Part shown: positions 1 through 8,558 of the stretch, one piece after another
How positions within the stretch are numbered: position 1 is the first letter of the stretch
How the letters are laid out: the number at the start of each line of letters is the position of its first letter
From: Prauserella muralis
Lineage (GTDB): Bacteria; Actinomycetota; Actinomycetes; Mycobacteriales; Pseudonocardiaceae
Direction: 5' to 3'
DNA length: 64,000 nt
Assembly: GCF_003202285.1 (NCBI RefSeq)
Contig: NZ_MASW01000001.1
Span: 372,001 to 436,000 of the forward strand
The notes under the pieces: generated by a model
What the model saw: only the letters and a program-made list of their open reading frames with translations
What the model was told of the DNA's origin: nothing
Databases searched by the model: none
Made by a program: the position numbers and the translations under genes

Positions 1-309
1 CTGTCGCTCGGCGAGCAGGTGGCGAGGGCCTACGCGCCCACCGGCGGCGTGGACTGCAGCGTCGCGGCCCCGCCGACGCAGGCGCCGCCGCCACCCGGCG
101 GCGGGCAGCAGCCCGGCGGGCCGGACAAGCTCGCCTACACCAACGCCGCGTACTCGGCGGTGCCGATGTTCTGGACCGGCACGGCGATGCTGCTCCTCGG
201 TGTCGTCCTGGTGGCCGGGTTGCCGGGCCGCCGCAGGCAGGCGCCCGTGACCGTGCAGCCCGCGAAGCCGTCACCGTCACCCCGCCCGCGTACCGACGAC
301 ACCGAGTAA
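1..309 (+). CDS. 3' end of a membrane-anchored exported protein (5' truncated by window edge)
   Basis: The frame is open from base 1 and ends at TAA 307-309, so only the C-terminal 102 residues are visible. They comprise a short folded tail with one cysteine, a proline/glycine-rich linker (about residues 26-40), a single hydrophobic segment (about 55-75) and a basic tail rich in Arg and Lys. This looks like an extracytoplasmic domain tethered by one C-terminal helix, as in mycosins or anchored hydrolases. The catalytic part lies outside the window and I cannot name the family. It converges on holB. Confidence 0.6.
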   Translation: MSLGEQVARAYAPTGGVDCSVAAPPTQAPPPPGGGQQPGGPDKLAYTNAAYSAVPMFWTGTAMLLLGVVLVAGLPGRRRQAPVTVQPAKPSPSPRPRTDDTE

Positions 310-324
310 CCGAGCACCAGGGAT

Positions 325-415
325 CTCCCCAATGCGGCATTCGCTCCACTGGATGGAGCGAATGCCGCATTCGCTCCGTTGAGTGGAACAAATGTGGCAT
401 TGGGGAGCTTGGGGC
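325..415. repeat. Triple-motif intergenic repeat, copy 1
   Basis: Three copies of an 11-bp motif AATG[CT][CG]GCATT (331-341, 361-371, 391-401) are separated by exactly 19 bp each. They are bounded by CTCCCC (325-330) and GGGGAGCTTGGGGC (402-415). The outer motifs are inverted relative to each other. The first spacer is itself a hairpin (CGCTCCA/TGGAGCG). The element lies between convergent genes and has a second copy at 49353-49443 with identical architecture. Confidence 0.85.
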
Positions 416-417
416 GG

Positions 418-1611
418 TCAGCCTTCGCGCAGGGTGGTGACCATGGCTTCCACGGCGATGCGTGGCTTGACGTTCCACTCGATCGCCTCGCGGCAGGCGA
501 GCACGGCCTCGAGGCGACGCAGCGTGGACGCGGGGGTCCACTGCCGGGCCGCGACGGCGCTGTCCTCGGCGCGGTCGGGATGGTTCAGGGTCGCCTGTGC
601 ACCGCTGCCCGTCACCAGCACGTCCCGGTAGAAGCCCGCGAGGTCCACCAGTGCCAGGTCGAGGGTGTCGCGCTGGGTGCGCGTGGCGCGGGACTTCTGC
701 CGCTTCTCCAGCTGCCGCACGGCCGCGTCGGCGGCCCGCTTCGCCGCCGCGACGCCCTTGCCGGTGCCGCCCGAGCCCATCGCGGTGCGCAGCGCGTCCT
801 GCTCGGCCTCGTCGCGGGCCTTGCTCTCCTCGCCCGCATCCGCCTCGGCGGTCGAGATCAGGTCGTCGGCGCACGCGAACACGTCGGACGCCCTGCGCAG
901 CCCGAGCGGGATCCGCAGCACCGCGTCCCGCCGTTTGCGCGCGTCCTCGTCGGTGGCCAGCCTGCGCGCCCTGCCGACATGCCCGCCGCACACCGACGCC
1001 GCCCACCGCGCCATCTCCTCGGCCACGCCGTCGCGCTCCATGAGCACGCGGGCGATGGCATCCGGCGGCGGCGTACGCAGCGTGACCAGCCTGCATCGCG
1101 AGCGGATGGTCACCGTCACGTCGTCCGGGTGGTCCGACGGCGCGCAGAGCAGGAACACGGTGCGCTCCGGCGGCTCCTCGACGGCCTTGAGCAGCGCGTT
1201 GGCGGCGCCCTCCGTGAGCCGGTCGGCGTCCTCGATGATGACGACCTGCCAGTGGCCGGTCGTCGGCTTGCGGGCCGCCGTCTGCACCAGCGCCCGCATC
1301 TCCGCCACGGAGATCGACAGGCCCTCGGGCACGACGAGCCGCACGTCGGCATGTGTCCCGGCCAGGCTCGTCCGGCAGCCGGTGCACTCGCCGCATCCGG
1401 TGCCCGTCGAGCACTCCAGCGCCGCCGCGAACGTCCGCGCGGCCACCGACCGCCCCGAGCCGGGCGGGCCGGTGAACAGCCATGCGTGGGTCATCGCGCC
1501 CGAGTCGGCGGTCTCGCCCGCCACGAGGGCCGCCGCCGACCTCGCCGCCGCGGACAGCACCTCGACGGCCGGCTCCTGCCCGACCAGCTGCGACCACACC
1601 GGCCCTGTCAT
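418..1611 (-). CDS. holB: DNA polymerase III subunit delta' (clamp loader)
   Basis: The 397-residue protein is an AAA+ clamp-loader subunit that helps load the beta sliding clamp during replication. Visible features are a P-loop-like GPPGSGRS at about residues 48-55 (arginine where lysine is usual), a zinc-binding cysteine cluster (C67, C73, C76, C79), a Walker-B-like VVIIEDADRL and the SRC motif typical of delta'/DnaX proteins. The length fits actinobacterial delta'. The start is fixed by an ATGA overlap with the stop of the upstream MFS-kinase gene, implying translational coupling. The gene sits two genes downstream of topA on the same strand, as commonly found in actinobacteria. Confidence 0.93.
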   Translation of the reverse strand: MTGPVWSQLVGQEPAVEVLSAAARSAAALVAGETADSGAMTHAWLFTGPPGSGRSVAARTFAAALECSTGTGCGECTGCRTSLAGTHADVRLVVPEGLSISVAEMRALVQTAARKPTTGHWQVVIIEDADRLTEGAANALLKAVEEPPERTVFLLCAPSDHPDDVTVTIRSRCRLVTLRTPPPDAIARVLMERDGVAEEMARWAASVCGGHVGRARRLATDEDARKRRDAVLRIPLGLRRASDVFACADDLISTAEADAGEESKARDEAEQDALRTAMGSGGTGKGVAAAKRAADAAVRQLEKRQKSRATRTQRDTLDLALVDLAGFYRDVLVTGSGAQATLNHPDRAEDSAVAARQWTPASTLRRLEAVLACREAIEWNVKPRIAVEAMVTTLREG

Positions 1612-3728
1612 GTCGGCTCCACGGCCAGCGTGGGTGTGAAGCCGGAGACGCGGTGCCCTGCCAGCGCGGTCTGCACGGCGGTACGCACCCGCGCCGCCAC
1701 CTCGTCCTCGGGGCCCTCGGCCTCGACCACCACGTACCTGTCCGGGTTGGCGGCCGCCATCTCGGTGAGCAACTGCTGCACGCGCCAATGGTGCTCGGCC
1801 GAGCTGGTGCCCGGTTCGGCGGGTACCCCCGGATCGGCGTCGAGCAGCACCGTGATGTCCGGCCGGAGCCTGCCGGTGGCCCAGTCGGCGAGCCCCTCCA
1901 GTTCGGTCGTGTCGAGACCGGCCACCGTCGACAGGTGCGCCAGCGGCGAGTCCACGAACCGTTCCATCACCACGATCGCGCCGGAGTCGAGTGCGGGCTG
2001 CACGTCCCGTTCGACGATGTCGGCCCGGACGGCCGCGGCCGCAAGCGCTTGCGCCCTGGCCCCGGACAGTGACGCACCCGAGATGAGCGAGGCGAGCCGG
2101 GCGTCGTCGAGCGCGGGGTCGGCGGCCAGCACCACCTTGCGCGGGCCGCCGCTGAGCCAGTCGGCCAGCCGCGTCGCCTGGGTCGCGGTGTCGGTGGCCG
2201 TGGTGCCCTCCAGGGCGATGAGCAGCCCGTTGACGCGCCGCGGCCTGCGCCGGATGACGTTGCGCAGGTCGGCGAGGATCGGCTCGGTACGCCGGGAGTC
2301 CATCTGCCGGTAGGCGATGACGCCGACCAGCGCGGCCAGCAGGCCCCCGCCGAGCAGGACCGGCCGGGTGCCGTCGATGGTGAGCGCGTTGCCCCACACG
2401 ATGACGACGCGCGGCCGCACCAGGCCGATCAGCAGTGGCACCGTCGCGGTCGCCCCGAAGATGATGATCTTCATCAGCGACTGGTAGATCGCGTTGATCC
2501 GGCCGCGGATGGAGTCGTCGATCTGCGAGCCGATGATGGTGACGCCGGTGAGGAACGCGGCTCCGGCGCATGCGCCGACCACGGCCACGGCCACCAGCGA
2601 GACGGCCAGGTGGGGCGACAGCGCGACGACGCTCAGCGCCAGCCCGGCCAGCACGATGCCAATGCCGAAGAGCCGGTCGTGCGGGAGCCGTCGCGCGAGC
2701 TTGGGCACCCCGGCCAGCCCCACCGCTGCGCCGACGAACACGGCGACGAACAGCAGGCCGAACGCCGAGTCGCCGCCACCCAGGCTCGACGAGTACGGCT
2801 TCGCGGCGCCGATCACGGCGCCGCCTGCGGCGAACGCGCCCATCATGCCGATCAGCAGGCCCCGCACCAGTGGTGTCGTGCGCACGAACCGCAGGCCGTC
2901 GCGGAACATCGCGAGCAGGCCGGGCTTGCGCTCCTCGGCGTCCGCGCCGTCCGCGTCGCCCGCGGCGGGCGCCGGCTTCGGAGCGGCGCCGCCTGCGGGC
3001 ACCGGGTGCACGTTGCGCAGCGACAACTCGGGGATGCGGGTCGCCACGATCAGCGCGCTGGCCAGGTAGAGCAGGCTGTTGATGATGACGACGGCGTTGG
3101 CGATGCCGAAGGTGCCGAACACGTCCGGCGGCAGGTTGAAGGTCGTCTGGATACCGGTGAGCACCGAGTACAGGCCCGCGCCGGTGACCACGGCAAGGCC
3201 GTAGGTCATGAACATGCCGAGCTGGTTGGCCGTCTCCACCTGGTCGGGCCGGCGCAGCAGGTTGGGCACCGCGGCGTCCTTGGAAGGGATCCACATCATC
3301 GCCGCCGAACCCACGAGGAAGTTGGCGATGAACAGCCACACCGGCGAGCCCACCAGCGCGATCGACAGCAGCAGACCGAAGCGCACCAGGTCGGCGACGA
3401 TCATGACCTTGCGCCGGTCGATGCGGTCGGCGAGCAACCCGCCGAGCGGGGCGAACAGCAGGCCGGGCAGCAGGTTGGTGAGCACCACGCCCGCGAACGC
3501 GAAGTTCTGGGCCATGTAGTTGTCGGTGAACTTCGTGACCAGGCCGGTCAGTGCGAGCAGCGCGAGCCAGTCGGCGACACTGCACAGGTAGGTGACGCCC
3601 CACAGCCTGCGGAAGGGCTTGATGGCGAGCACGCGGCGCACGCGGCGCACGGTGGACGCCTCGCGCTGCGCCGACGCACGCGCGTCGGCGCTGGATGTAT
3701 CCCGCACTCCGTCGCTGATGTGGCCCAC
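1608..3728 (-). CDS. MFS transporter fused to a degenerate thymidylate kinase domain
   Basis: The 706-residue protein has an N-terminal 12-helix major-facilitator domain (about residues 30-450) followed by a 208-residue thymidylate-kinase-like domain (about 499-706). The kinase part keeps the fold signature (IALEG near 505, RPDITVLLDADP near 625). However, the P-loop that should read GxxGxGK[ST] is EGTTATDTATQ with no lysine, and the DR motif is ER. It may therefore be inactive as a dTMP kinase, although databases often label such fusions bifunctional. I chose GTG 3728; an upstream frame extends to 3809. It ends in a 4-bp overlap with holB. The transported substrate is unknown. Confidence 0.85.
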   Translation of the reverse strand: MGHISDGVRDTSSADARASAQREASTVRRVRRVLAIKPFRRLWGVTYLCSVADWLALLALTGLVTKFTDNYMAQNFAFAGVVLTNLLPGLLFAPLGGLLADRIDRRKVMIVADLVRFGLLLSIALVGSPVWLFIANFLVGSAAMMWIPSKDAAVPNLLRRPDQVETANQLGMFMTYGLAVVTGAGLYSVLTGIQTTFNLPPDVFGTFGIANAVVIINSLLYLASALIVATRIPELSLRNVHPVPAGGAAPKPAPAAGDADGADAEERKPGLLAMFRDGLRFVRTTPLVRGLLIGMMGAFAAGGAVIGAAKPYSSSLGGGDSAFGLLFVAVFVGAAVGLAGVPKLARRLPHDRLFGIGIVLAGLALSVVALSPHLAVSLVAVAVVGACAGAAFLTGVTIIGSQIDDSIRGRINAIYQSLMKIIIFGATATVPLLIGLVRPRVVIVWGNALTIDGTRPVLLGGGLLAALVGVIAYRQMDSRRTEPILADLRNVIRRRPRRVNGLLIALEGTTATDTATQATRLADWLSGGPRKVVLAADPALDDARLASLISGASLSGARAQALAAAAVRADIVERDVQPALDSGAIVVMERFVDSPLAHLSTVAGLDTTELEGLADWATGRLRPDITVLLDADPGVPAEPGTSSAEHHWRVQQLLTEMAAANPDRYVVVEAEGPEDEVAARVRTAVQTALAGHRVSGFTPTLAVEPT

Positions 3729-3870
3729 CCCATAGAACGCCCGACACCCCTTGTGGAGCCAGGGTATCGCCCGGCACGGACGGTTCGCCGGGACCACGGC
3801 ACAAAACACCCGCTGTAGTCAAGCGGCGACGACCTGCGATTCCGTGTTCCGGGGCTGCCGCGGCGGCGGG

Positions 3871-4470
3871 TCACTCGAACAGGCCGGTGATGCTCTCCAC
3901 GAAGCTCGTCACGAACTGCACGGCCACCAGACCGAACGCCAGCAGCAGCACGAGTGCCACCGCGAGCCCGGCCGAGCCGCTGGACGGCTTGCGCCACGGC
4001 ACCCGGTCGCGCCGCTCGGCGAGGTCGTCCTTCTTCTCCGCCCGCTGCGCGCCCAGCTGCCTGCGCCGCAGCATCGGCGGCAGCAGCGCCGACCGCGCGG
4101 GCCAGGCCCGCTGCTGCTGCGGGTAGAGACCGGCAGGCTGCTCCGACTGCTTCGGCTCGGCGTCCACGGCGGGCAGCTCCCCCGTGGTGGCGTTGGCGTC
4201 GACGTCGTCCTGGCCGTCCTCGCCGACCTGGTCGTCGCCCGCCGTCCGGGGAGCAGGCGCCTGCGCACGCTCGCCGGCCATCGCCGCGTCCACCATGCCC
4301 CGCACCATCTCCGAGTCGGGCTCGACCGGCCTGGCGATCTCGATGTCGCTGTACTGGTCGCGGTCGGTCTTGACGCTGAACTCCGGCCTGCCGCTGCTCA
4401 CCAACCCGGCCAGCGGGTCGGCGAAGCTCTGCGGCGGCTCGGGCGCCTGAGTGCCGTCACCGTTCGCCAC
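3871..4470 (-). CDS. Acidic protein with a single C-terminal membrane helix, unknown function
   Basis: The 199-residue protein starts at GTG 4470 behind a good AAGGGAGGA ribosome-binding site. Residues 1-150 are hydrophilic and low in complexity, rich in Glu, Asp, Pro and Gln and probably disordered. A basic stretch (WRKPSSGS) then precedes one hydrophobic helix near the C-terminus, suggesting a tail-anchored cytoplasmic protein. It lies between topA and the MFS-kinase gene on the same strand and is probably co-transcribed with holB. No family recognised. Confidence 0.7.
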   Translation of the reverse strand: MANGDGTQAPEPPQSFADPLAGLVSSGRPEFSVKTDRDQYSDIEIARPVEPDSEMVRGMVDAAMAGERAQAPAPRTAGDDQVGEDGQDDVDANATTGELPAVDAEPKQSEQPAGLYPQQQRAWPARSALLPPMLRRRQLGAQRAEKKDDLAERRDRVPWRKPSSGSAGLAVALVLLLAFGLVAVQFVTSFVESITGLFE

Positions 4471-4583
4471 GCGTCCTCCCTTGCCGGATCGTCCTCGCAT
4501 CCAGGGTAGCCACGCCCTGGCCTCACGCATCCGCCCAACAGGGCGACCGTACGGCTACGGACGGTGACACCGGGTGTCGTGGA

Positions 4584-7406
4584 TCAGGACTTCGACTTGG
4601 CGGTCGACGCCTTCTTGCGCGTGGTGGTCTTCTTCTTCGGCGCGGGCCCCTTGGCTCGCTTCTCGGCGAGCAGCTCCTCCGCCCGTTCCTGCGTGAGGTC
4701 CTCCACGCTGTCCGACTTGCGCAACGAGGCGTTGTACTCACCGTCGGTGACGTACGGCCCGAAGCGGCCGTCCTTGACCACGATCGGCTTGCCCGACGCC
4801 GCGTCGGGGCCGAACTCCTTCAGCGGCGGCTTCGCGGCCGCCTGCCTGCCCCTGCGCTTCGGTTCGGCGTAGATCTTGAGCGCCTCGTCGAGCGTGATGT
4901 CGAAGATCTGCTCCTCGGTGCTCAGCGACCGCGAGTCGGTGCCCTTCTTGAGGTACGGGCCGTAGCGGCCGTTCTGCGCGGTGATCTCCTCGCCGCTCTC
5001 CGGGTCGGTGCCCACCACCCTCGGCAGCGACAGCAGCTTCAGCGCGTCGTCGAGGGTGACCTCCTCGATCGACATCGACTTGAACAGCGAGGCCGTACGC
5101 GGCTTGGGCTTCTTCGCCTTGCTGGTCTTCTTGCCGTCGGTGGCTTCCTCCGGCTCGGGCAGGATCTCGGTGACGTACGGCCCGAACCGGCCCTCCTTGG
5201 CCACGATCTCGTGGCCGGTCACCGGGTCGGTGCCGAGCACGCGGCCCTCCTGCGGGGTCGCGAACAGCTTCTCCGCGATCTCCAATGACAGCTCGTCCGG
5301 CGGCAGGTCCTCGGGCAGGTTGGCCCGCTGCGACTCGCCGTTCACCTCCCGCTCCAGGTAGGGGCCGTACCGGCCGACGCGGACCACCACCGGGTGCCCC
5401 TCGCTGTCGTCGAACAGCGGGATCGAGTTGATCTCACGCGCGTCGATGTCCTCGACCCCGGAGCCGACGAGTTTCTTGAGCCCGCCGAGCCTGCCGATCG
5501 AGCCGTCGGCACCCAGGTCGCCGCCGAAGTAGAACCGGGAGAGCCAGCGCGTGCGCTGCTCGTCGCCCGCGGCGATCTTGTCGAGCTCGTCCTCCATCGC
5601 GGCGGTGAAGTCGTAGTCCACCAGCCGTTCGAAGTGCTGCTCCAGCAGGCCCACGACCGAGAAGGCGACCCAGGACGGCACGAGGGCCGAGCCCTTCTTC
5701 CACACGTATCCGCGGTCCTGGATGGTCTTGATGATCGAGGCGTAGGTGGAGGGCCTGCCGATGCCCAGCTCCTCCAGCTTGCTGACCAGGCTGGGCTCGC
5801 TGTAGCGCGGCGGCGGCGAGGTCGAGTGCCCGTCCGGGTTCAGCTCGGTGGCCGTGAGCTCCTGCCCGCGCGTGAGGTGCGGCAGCCTGCTCTGCTTGTC
5901 GTCGGCCTCACCGCCGGTCTCGCTGTCGACGGACTCGACGTAGGCCTTGAGGAAGCCGGGAAAGGTGATGGTGCGGCCGGACGCGGAGAACACGCACTCC
6001 TCGCCGCTGGTGGCCGTGCCCGTGATGCGCACCGACATCGTGGTGCCCCTGGCGTCGGCCATCTGCGAGGCGATGGTGCGCTGCCAGATCAGCTCGTAGA
6101 GCCGGAACTCGTCGGTCTCCAGCTCGGCGGCAACCTGGCCGGGCGTGCGGAACGTCTCGCCCGCGGGGCGGATGGCCTCGTGTGCCTCCTGGGCGTTCTT
6201 CACCTTGCGCGTGTACTGCCTCGGCTTGTCGGAGACGAACTCCGAGCCGTACAGCTCGGTGGCCTGCCTGCGCGCCGCCGAGAGCGCCGTGTCCGACAGC
6301 GTCGTCGAGTCGGTGCGCATATAGGTGATGTAGCCGTTCTCGTAGAGGCGCTGCGCGATGCGCATCGTCCGTTCCGACGAGAACCGCAGCTTGCGACCTG
6401 CCTCCTGCTGCAGCGTGGAGGTCATGAACGGCGGGTAGGGACGCCGGGTGTAGGGCTTCTCCTCGACGCTGGTGACCGCGAACTCGCGCTCGCGCAGCGC
6501 CTGCGCCAGCCGGGTCGCCTCGGGCTCGTCCAGCGTGGTGACGTCCTTGGCGGAGGCCTTGAGCCGCCCGTCCGGCCCGAAGTCGCGGCCGGTGGCGAGG
6601 CGCGCGCCGTCCACCGAGGTGAGCCGCGCGGGGAAGCTGCGTGGCGACGCGGCGTCGCCGCCCGCGCCGGTGTCCATCGTCGCGGCGATGTCCCAGTACG
6701 ACGCCGACGTGAAGCGCATCCGCTCCCGCTCGCGCTGCACGATGATCCGGGTGGCCACCGACTGGACCCGGCCTGCCGACAACCTCGGCATGACCTTCTT
6801 CCACAGCACAGGCGAGACCTCGTAGCCGTAGAGCCGGTCGAGGATGCGGCGGGTCTCCTGCGCGTCGACCAGGTCGGGGTCCAGCTCACGGGTGCTCTCG
6901 GCGGCCGAGCGGATGGCCTGCTCGGTGACCTCGTGGAAGACCATCCTGCGCACCGGGATCTTGGGTTTGAGCGCTTCGAGCAGGTGCCAGGCGATGGCCT
7001 CGCCCTCACGGTCGGGGTCCGTGGCGAGGTAGAGCTCGTCGACGTCCTTGAGCAGGCTCTTCAGCTCGGTGACCGTGGCCTTCTTGTCCGGGGAGACGAC
7101 GTAGAGCGGCTCGAAGTCGTTCTCGACGTCCACGCCGAGGCGCGCCCAGGGCTGGCCCTTGTACTTCGCGGGCACGTCGGCCGCGCCCCTCGGCAGGTCG
7201 CGGATGTGGCCGCGGGAGGACTCGACGACGTAGTCCCGGCCGAGGTACGGCGCGATCTTGCGGGCCTTGGTGGGCGACTCGACGATCACCAGTCGCCGAC
7301 GGCCCGCGCCGTTCGCCGCGGTCCCGTTCTTCTTCGACCGGCTACCCCGGCCACCGCCTCTCGAGGCGGCGCCCTGCGCCTCAGTCTCCTTCGTCGCTCC
7401 AGCCAC
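4584..7406 (-). CDS. topA: DNA topoisomerase I (type IA)
   Basis: This enzyme relaxes negative supercoils by transient single-strand cleavage. The Toprim domain starts with VIVESPTKARKI, with the acidic TDPDREGEA motif further on; the catalytic tyrosine is in ITYMRTDST at about residue 362. The C-terminal third carries several actinobacterial topoisomerase C-terminal repeats (recurring GRYGPY / GRFGPYV signatures). It ends in a lysine-rich tail typical of actinobacterial TopA. GTG 7406 has a better ribosome-binding site (GGAGAG) than the alternative GTG at 7433. The length (940 residues) matches the family. Confidence 0.96.
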   Translation of the reverse strand: MAGATKETEAQGAASRGGGRGSRSKKNGTAANGAGRRRLVIVESPTKARKIAPYLGRDYVVESSRGHIRDLPRGAADVPAKYKGQPWARLGVDVENDFEPLYVVSPDKKATVTELKSLLKDVDELYLATDPDREGEAIAWHLLEALKPKIPVRRMVFHEVTEQAIRSAAESTRELDPDLVDAQETRRILDRLYGYEVSPVLWKKVMPRLSAGRVQSVATRIIVQRERERMRFTSASYWDIAATMDTGAGGDAASPRSFPARLTSVDGARLATGRDFGPDGRLKASAKDVTTLDEPEATRLAQALREREFAVTSVEEKPYTRRPYPPFMTSTLQQEAGRKLRFSSERTMRIAQRLYENGYITYMRTDSTTLSDTALSAARRQATELYGSEFVSDKPRQYTRKVKNAQEAHEAIRPAGETFRTPGQVAAELETDEFRLYELIWQRTIASQMADARGTTMSVRITGTATSGEECVFSASGRTITFPGFLKAYVESVDSETGGEADDKQSRLPHLTRGQELTATELNPDGHSTSPPPRYSEPSLVSKLEELGIGRPSTYASIIKTIQDRGYVWKKGSALVPSWVAFSVVGLLEQHFERLVDYDFTAAMEDELDKIAAGDEQRTRWLSRFYFGGDLGADGSIGRLGGLKKLVGSGVEDIDAREINSIPLFDDSEGHPVVVRVGRYGPYLEREVNGESQRANLPEDLPPDELSLEIAEKLFATPQEGRVLGTDPVTGHEIVAKEGRFGPYVTEILPEPEEATDGKKTSKAKKPKPRTASLFKSMSIEEVTLDDALKLLSLPRVVGTDPESGEEITAQNGRYGPYLKKGTDSRSLSTEEQIFDITLDEALKIYAEPKRRGRQAAAKPPLKEFGPDAASGKPIVVKDGRFGPYVTDGEYNASLRKSDSVEDLTQERAEELLAEKRAKGPAPKKKTTTRKKASTAKSKS

Positions 7407-7491
7407 GCTGTCCCGCTCTCCGCTCCAACTCACCTGTTCGACCCGCCAGTGTGCACTCTCCCGGGCGACAGTGTCTTCTCAGGTGGCCCCA

Positions 7492-7514
7492 ACACGCCGT
7501 AAAGCGTGTGTCAA
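7492..7514 (-). promoter_or_regulatory. Possible topA promoter element: TTGACA box plus inverted repeat
   Basis: On the minus strand a perfect TTGACA (7514-7509) is followed by the inverted repeat ACACGC-N6-GCGTGT (7509-7492). No convincing -10 box lies 16-18 bp downstream, so the assignment as promoter or operator is tentative. Confidence 0.35.
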
Positions 7515-7592
7515 GCGCATCGCTGTGCGCCTGGGTGATGTTTCTCTTCCACACCTAGCACGTGACGCGCACCTCACGCCGTCCGGGCCGGT

Positions 7593-7612
7593 GCGTATCC
7601 GGACGGATACGC
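7593..7612. promoter_or_regulatory. 20-bp palindrome upstream of the secreted protease gene
   Basis: GCGTATCCG-GA-CGGATACGC is a perfect dyad with 9-bp arms, 51 bp before the protease ATG and overlapping a possible -10 (TACGCT, 7608-7613). It has the size and symmetry of a dimeric repressor operator; the regulator is unknown. Confidence 0.55.
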
Positions 7613-7663
7613 TGCGTCGAGTCTCCGCCACACGGAAGGCCTCACGGAAAGGTTTGCCTGCCG

Positions 7664-8524
7664 ATGCCCCGAAGCCTCCTCAGCATCCTCGGCGCCCTGC
7701 TGGCGGCTCTGTTCACGTTGTCTCTGGTCACCGCCGCCCCGGCGCACGCGAAGACGATCGACCTCGCCGGCACGGTGGCGCTGTCCAACTGCTCGGGCTC
7801 CGTCGTCGAGCTGGCGGGCACCCCGGACACGGCGCCCGCACTGGTGCTGTCCAACGGGCACTGCCTCGAGTCGGGTTTCCCGAGGCCGGGCGAGGTAATC
7901 GCCGATCGGCCGTCGCAGCGCACGTTCGCGCTGCTCGGCGGCGACGGACGCGAGCTGGGCACCCTGCGCGCCGAGCGGCTGCTCTACGCGACCATGACCC
8001 ACACCGACGTCTCGCTGTACCGGCTGGACGTCAGCTACGCCGACCTGAAACGTGCCCACGGCATCACGCCGCGGGTGCTCGCCACCTCGGGGCCCGCGCC
8101 CGGCACCGGCATCACCGTGGCCTCCGGCTACTGGAAGCGCACATACACCTGCGCGGTCGACGGGTTCGCGCACGAGCTGCACGAGGGCGGCTACGTCTGG
8201 CGGAACTCCATCCGCTACACCCGGGCCTGCGACACCATCGGCGGCACGTCCGGCTCGCCCATCGTCGACACGGCGACCGGTCAGGTCGTCGGCGTCAACA
8301 ACACCGGCAACACCGAGGGCGGGCGGTGCACCATGAACAACCCGTGCGAGGTCGACGAGCAGGGCCGGGTCACGGTGCGCAGGGGTGCGAACTACGGCCA
8401 GCACACCGAAGGGCTCTACGGCTGCCTGACCAGGGCGAACGACCCGGCGTTCGACGCACCCGCGTGCACGCTGCCCAAGCCGCCCGCCGCCGCTGTGACC
8501 GGCGCCACGCGCATTCCGGCTTGA
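7664..8524 (+). CDS. Secreted trypsin-like serine protease (S1 family)
   Basis: The 286-residue protein has a Sec signal peptide (hydrophobic core ending near APAHA, residue 28) and a chymotrypsin-fold catalytic triad. His is in LSNGHC, Asp in THTDVSLY and Ser in GTSGSP. Several cysteines suggest disulfides in the exported enzyme. Streptomycete-type secreted S1 proteases look similar. The start ATG follows GGAAAGG at a long spacing of about 11 bases. It is divergent from topA. The upstream palindrome suggests regulated expression. The substrate cannot be told from sequence. Confidence 0.85.
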   Translation: MPRSLLSILGALLAALFTLSLVTAAPAHAKTIDLAGTVALSNCSGSVVELAGTPDTAPALVLSNGHCLESGFPRPGEVIADRPSQRTFALLGGDGRELGTLRAERLLYATMTHTDVSLYRLDVSYADLKRAHGITPRVLATSGPAPGTGITVASGYWKRTYTCAVDGFAHELHEGGYVWRNSIRYTRACDTIGGTSGSPIVDTATGQVVGVNNTGNTEGGRCTMNNPCEVDEQGRVTVRRGANYGQHTEGLYGCLTRANDPAFDAPACTLPKPPAAAVTGATRIPA

Positions 8525-8551
8525 GGTTGACGCAGCGTCAACCTCTACCGT
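8521..8551 (+). promoter_or_regulatory. MerR-type operator-promoter with 19-bp spacer
   Basis: A perfect 21-bp palindrome (8524-8544, 10-bp arms around a central A) lies between a -35 TTGAGG (8521-8526) and a -10 TACCGT (8546-8551). The spacer is exactly 19 bp, the over-long spacing typical of MerR-activated promoters. The ATG at 8559 is 8 bp past the -10, so the transcript is probably leaderless and the regulator autogenous. Confidence 0.75.
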
Positions 8552-8558
8552 CGACCAC

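Noticed and set aside
331-401. Possible miniature CRISPR array (three equal motifs, two equal spacers)
   Set aside because: The motifs are only 11 bp and inverted relative to each other, the spacers fold as hairpins, a second copy has the same layout, and no cas genes are present. It is an intergenic repeat.
379-2313. Long plus-strand open frame opposite holB and the MFS-kinase
   Set aside because: It is the antisense shadow of real genes; the translation is Arg/His/Gly-rich with no domain, while the minus strand encodes clear families.
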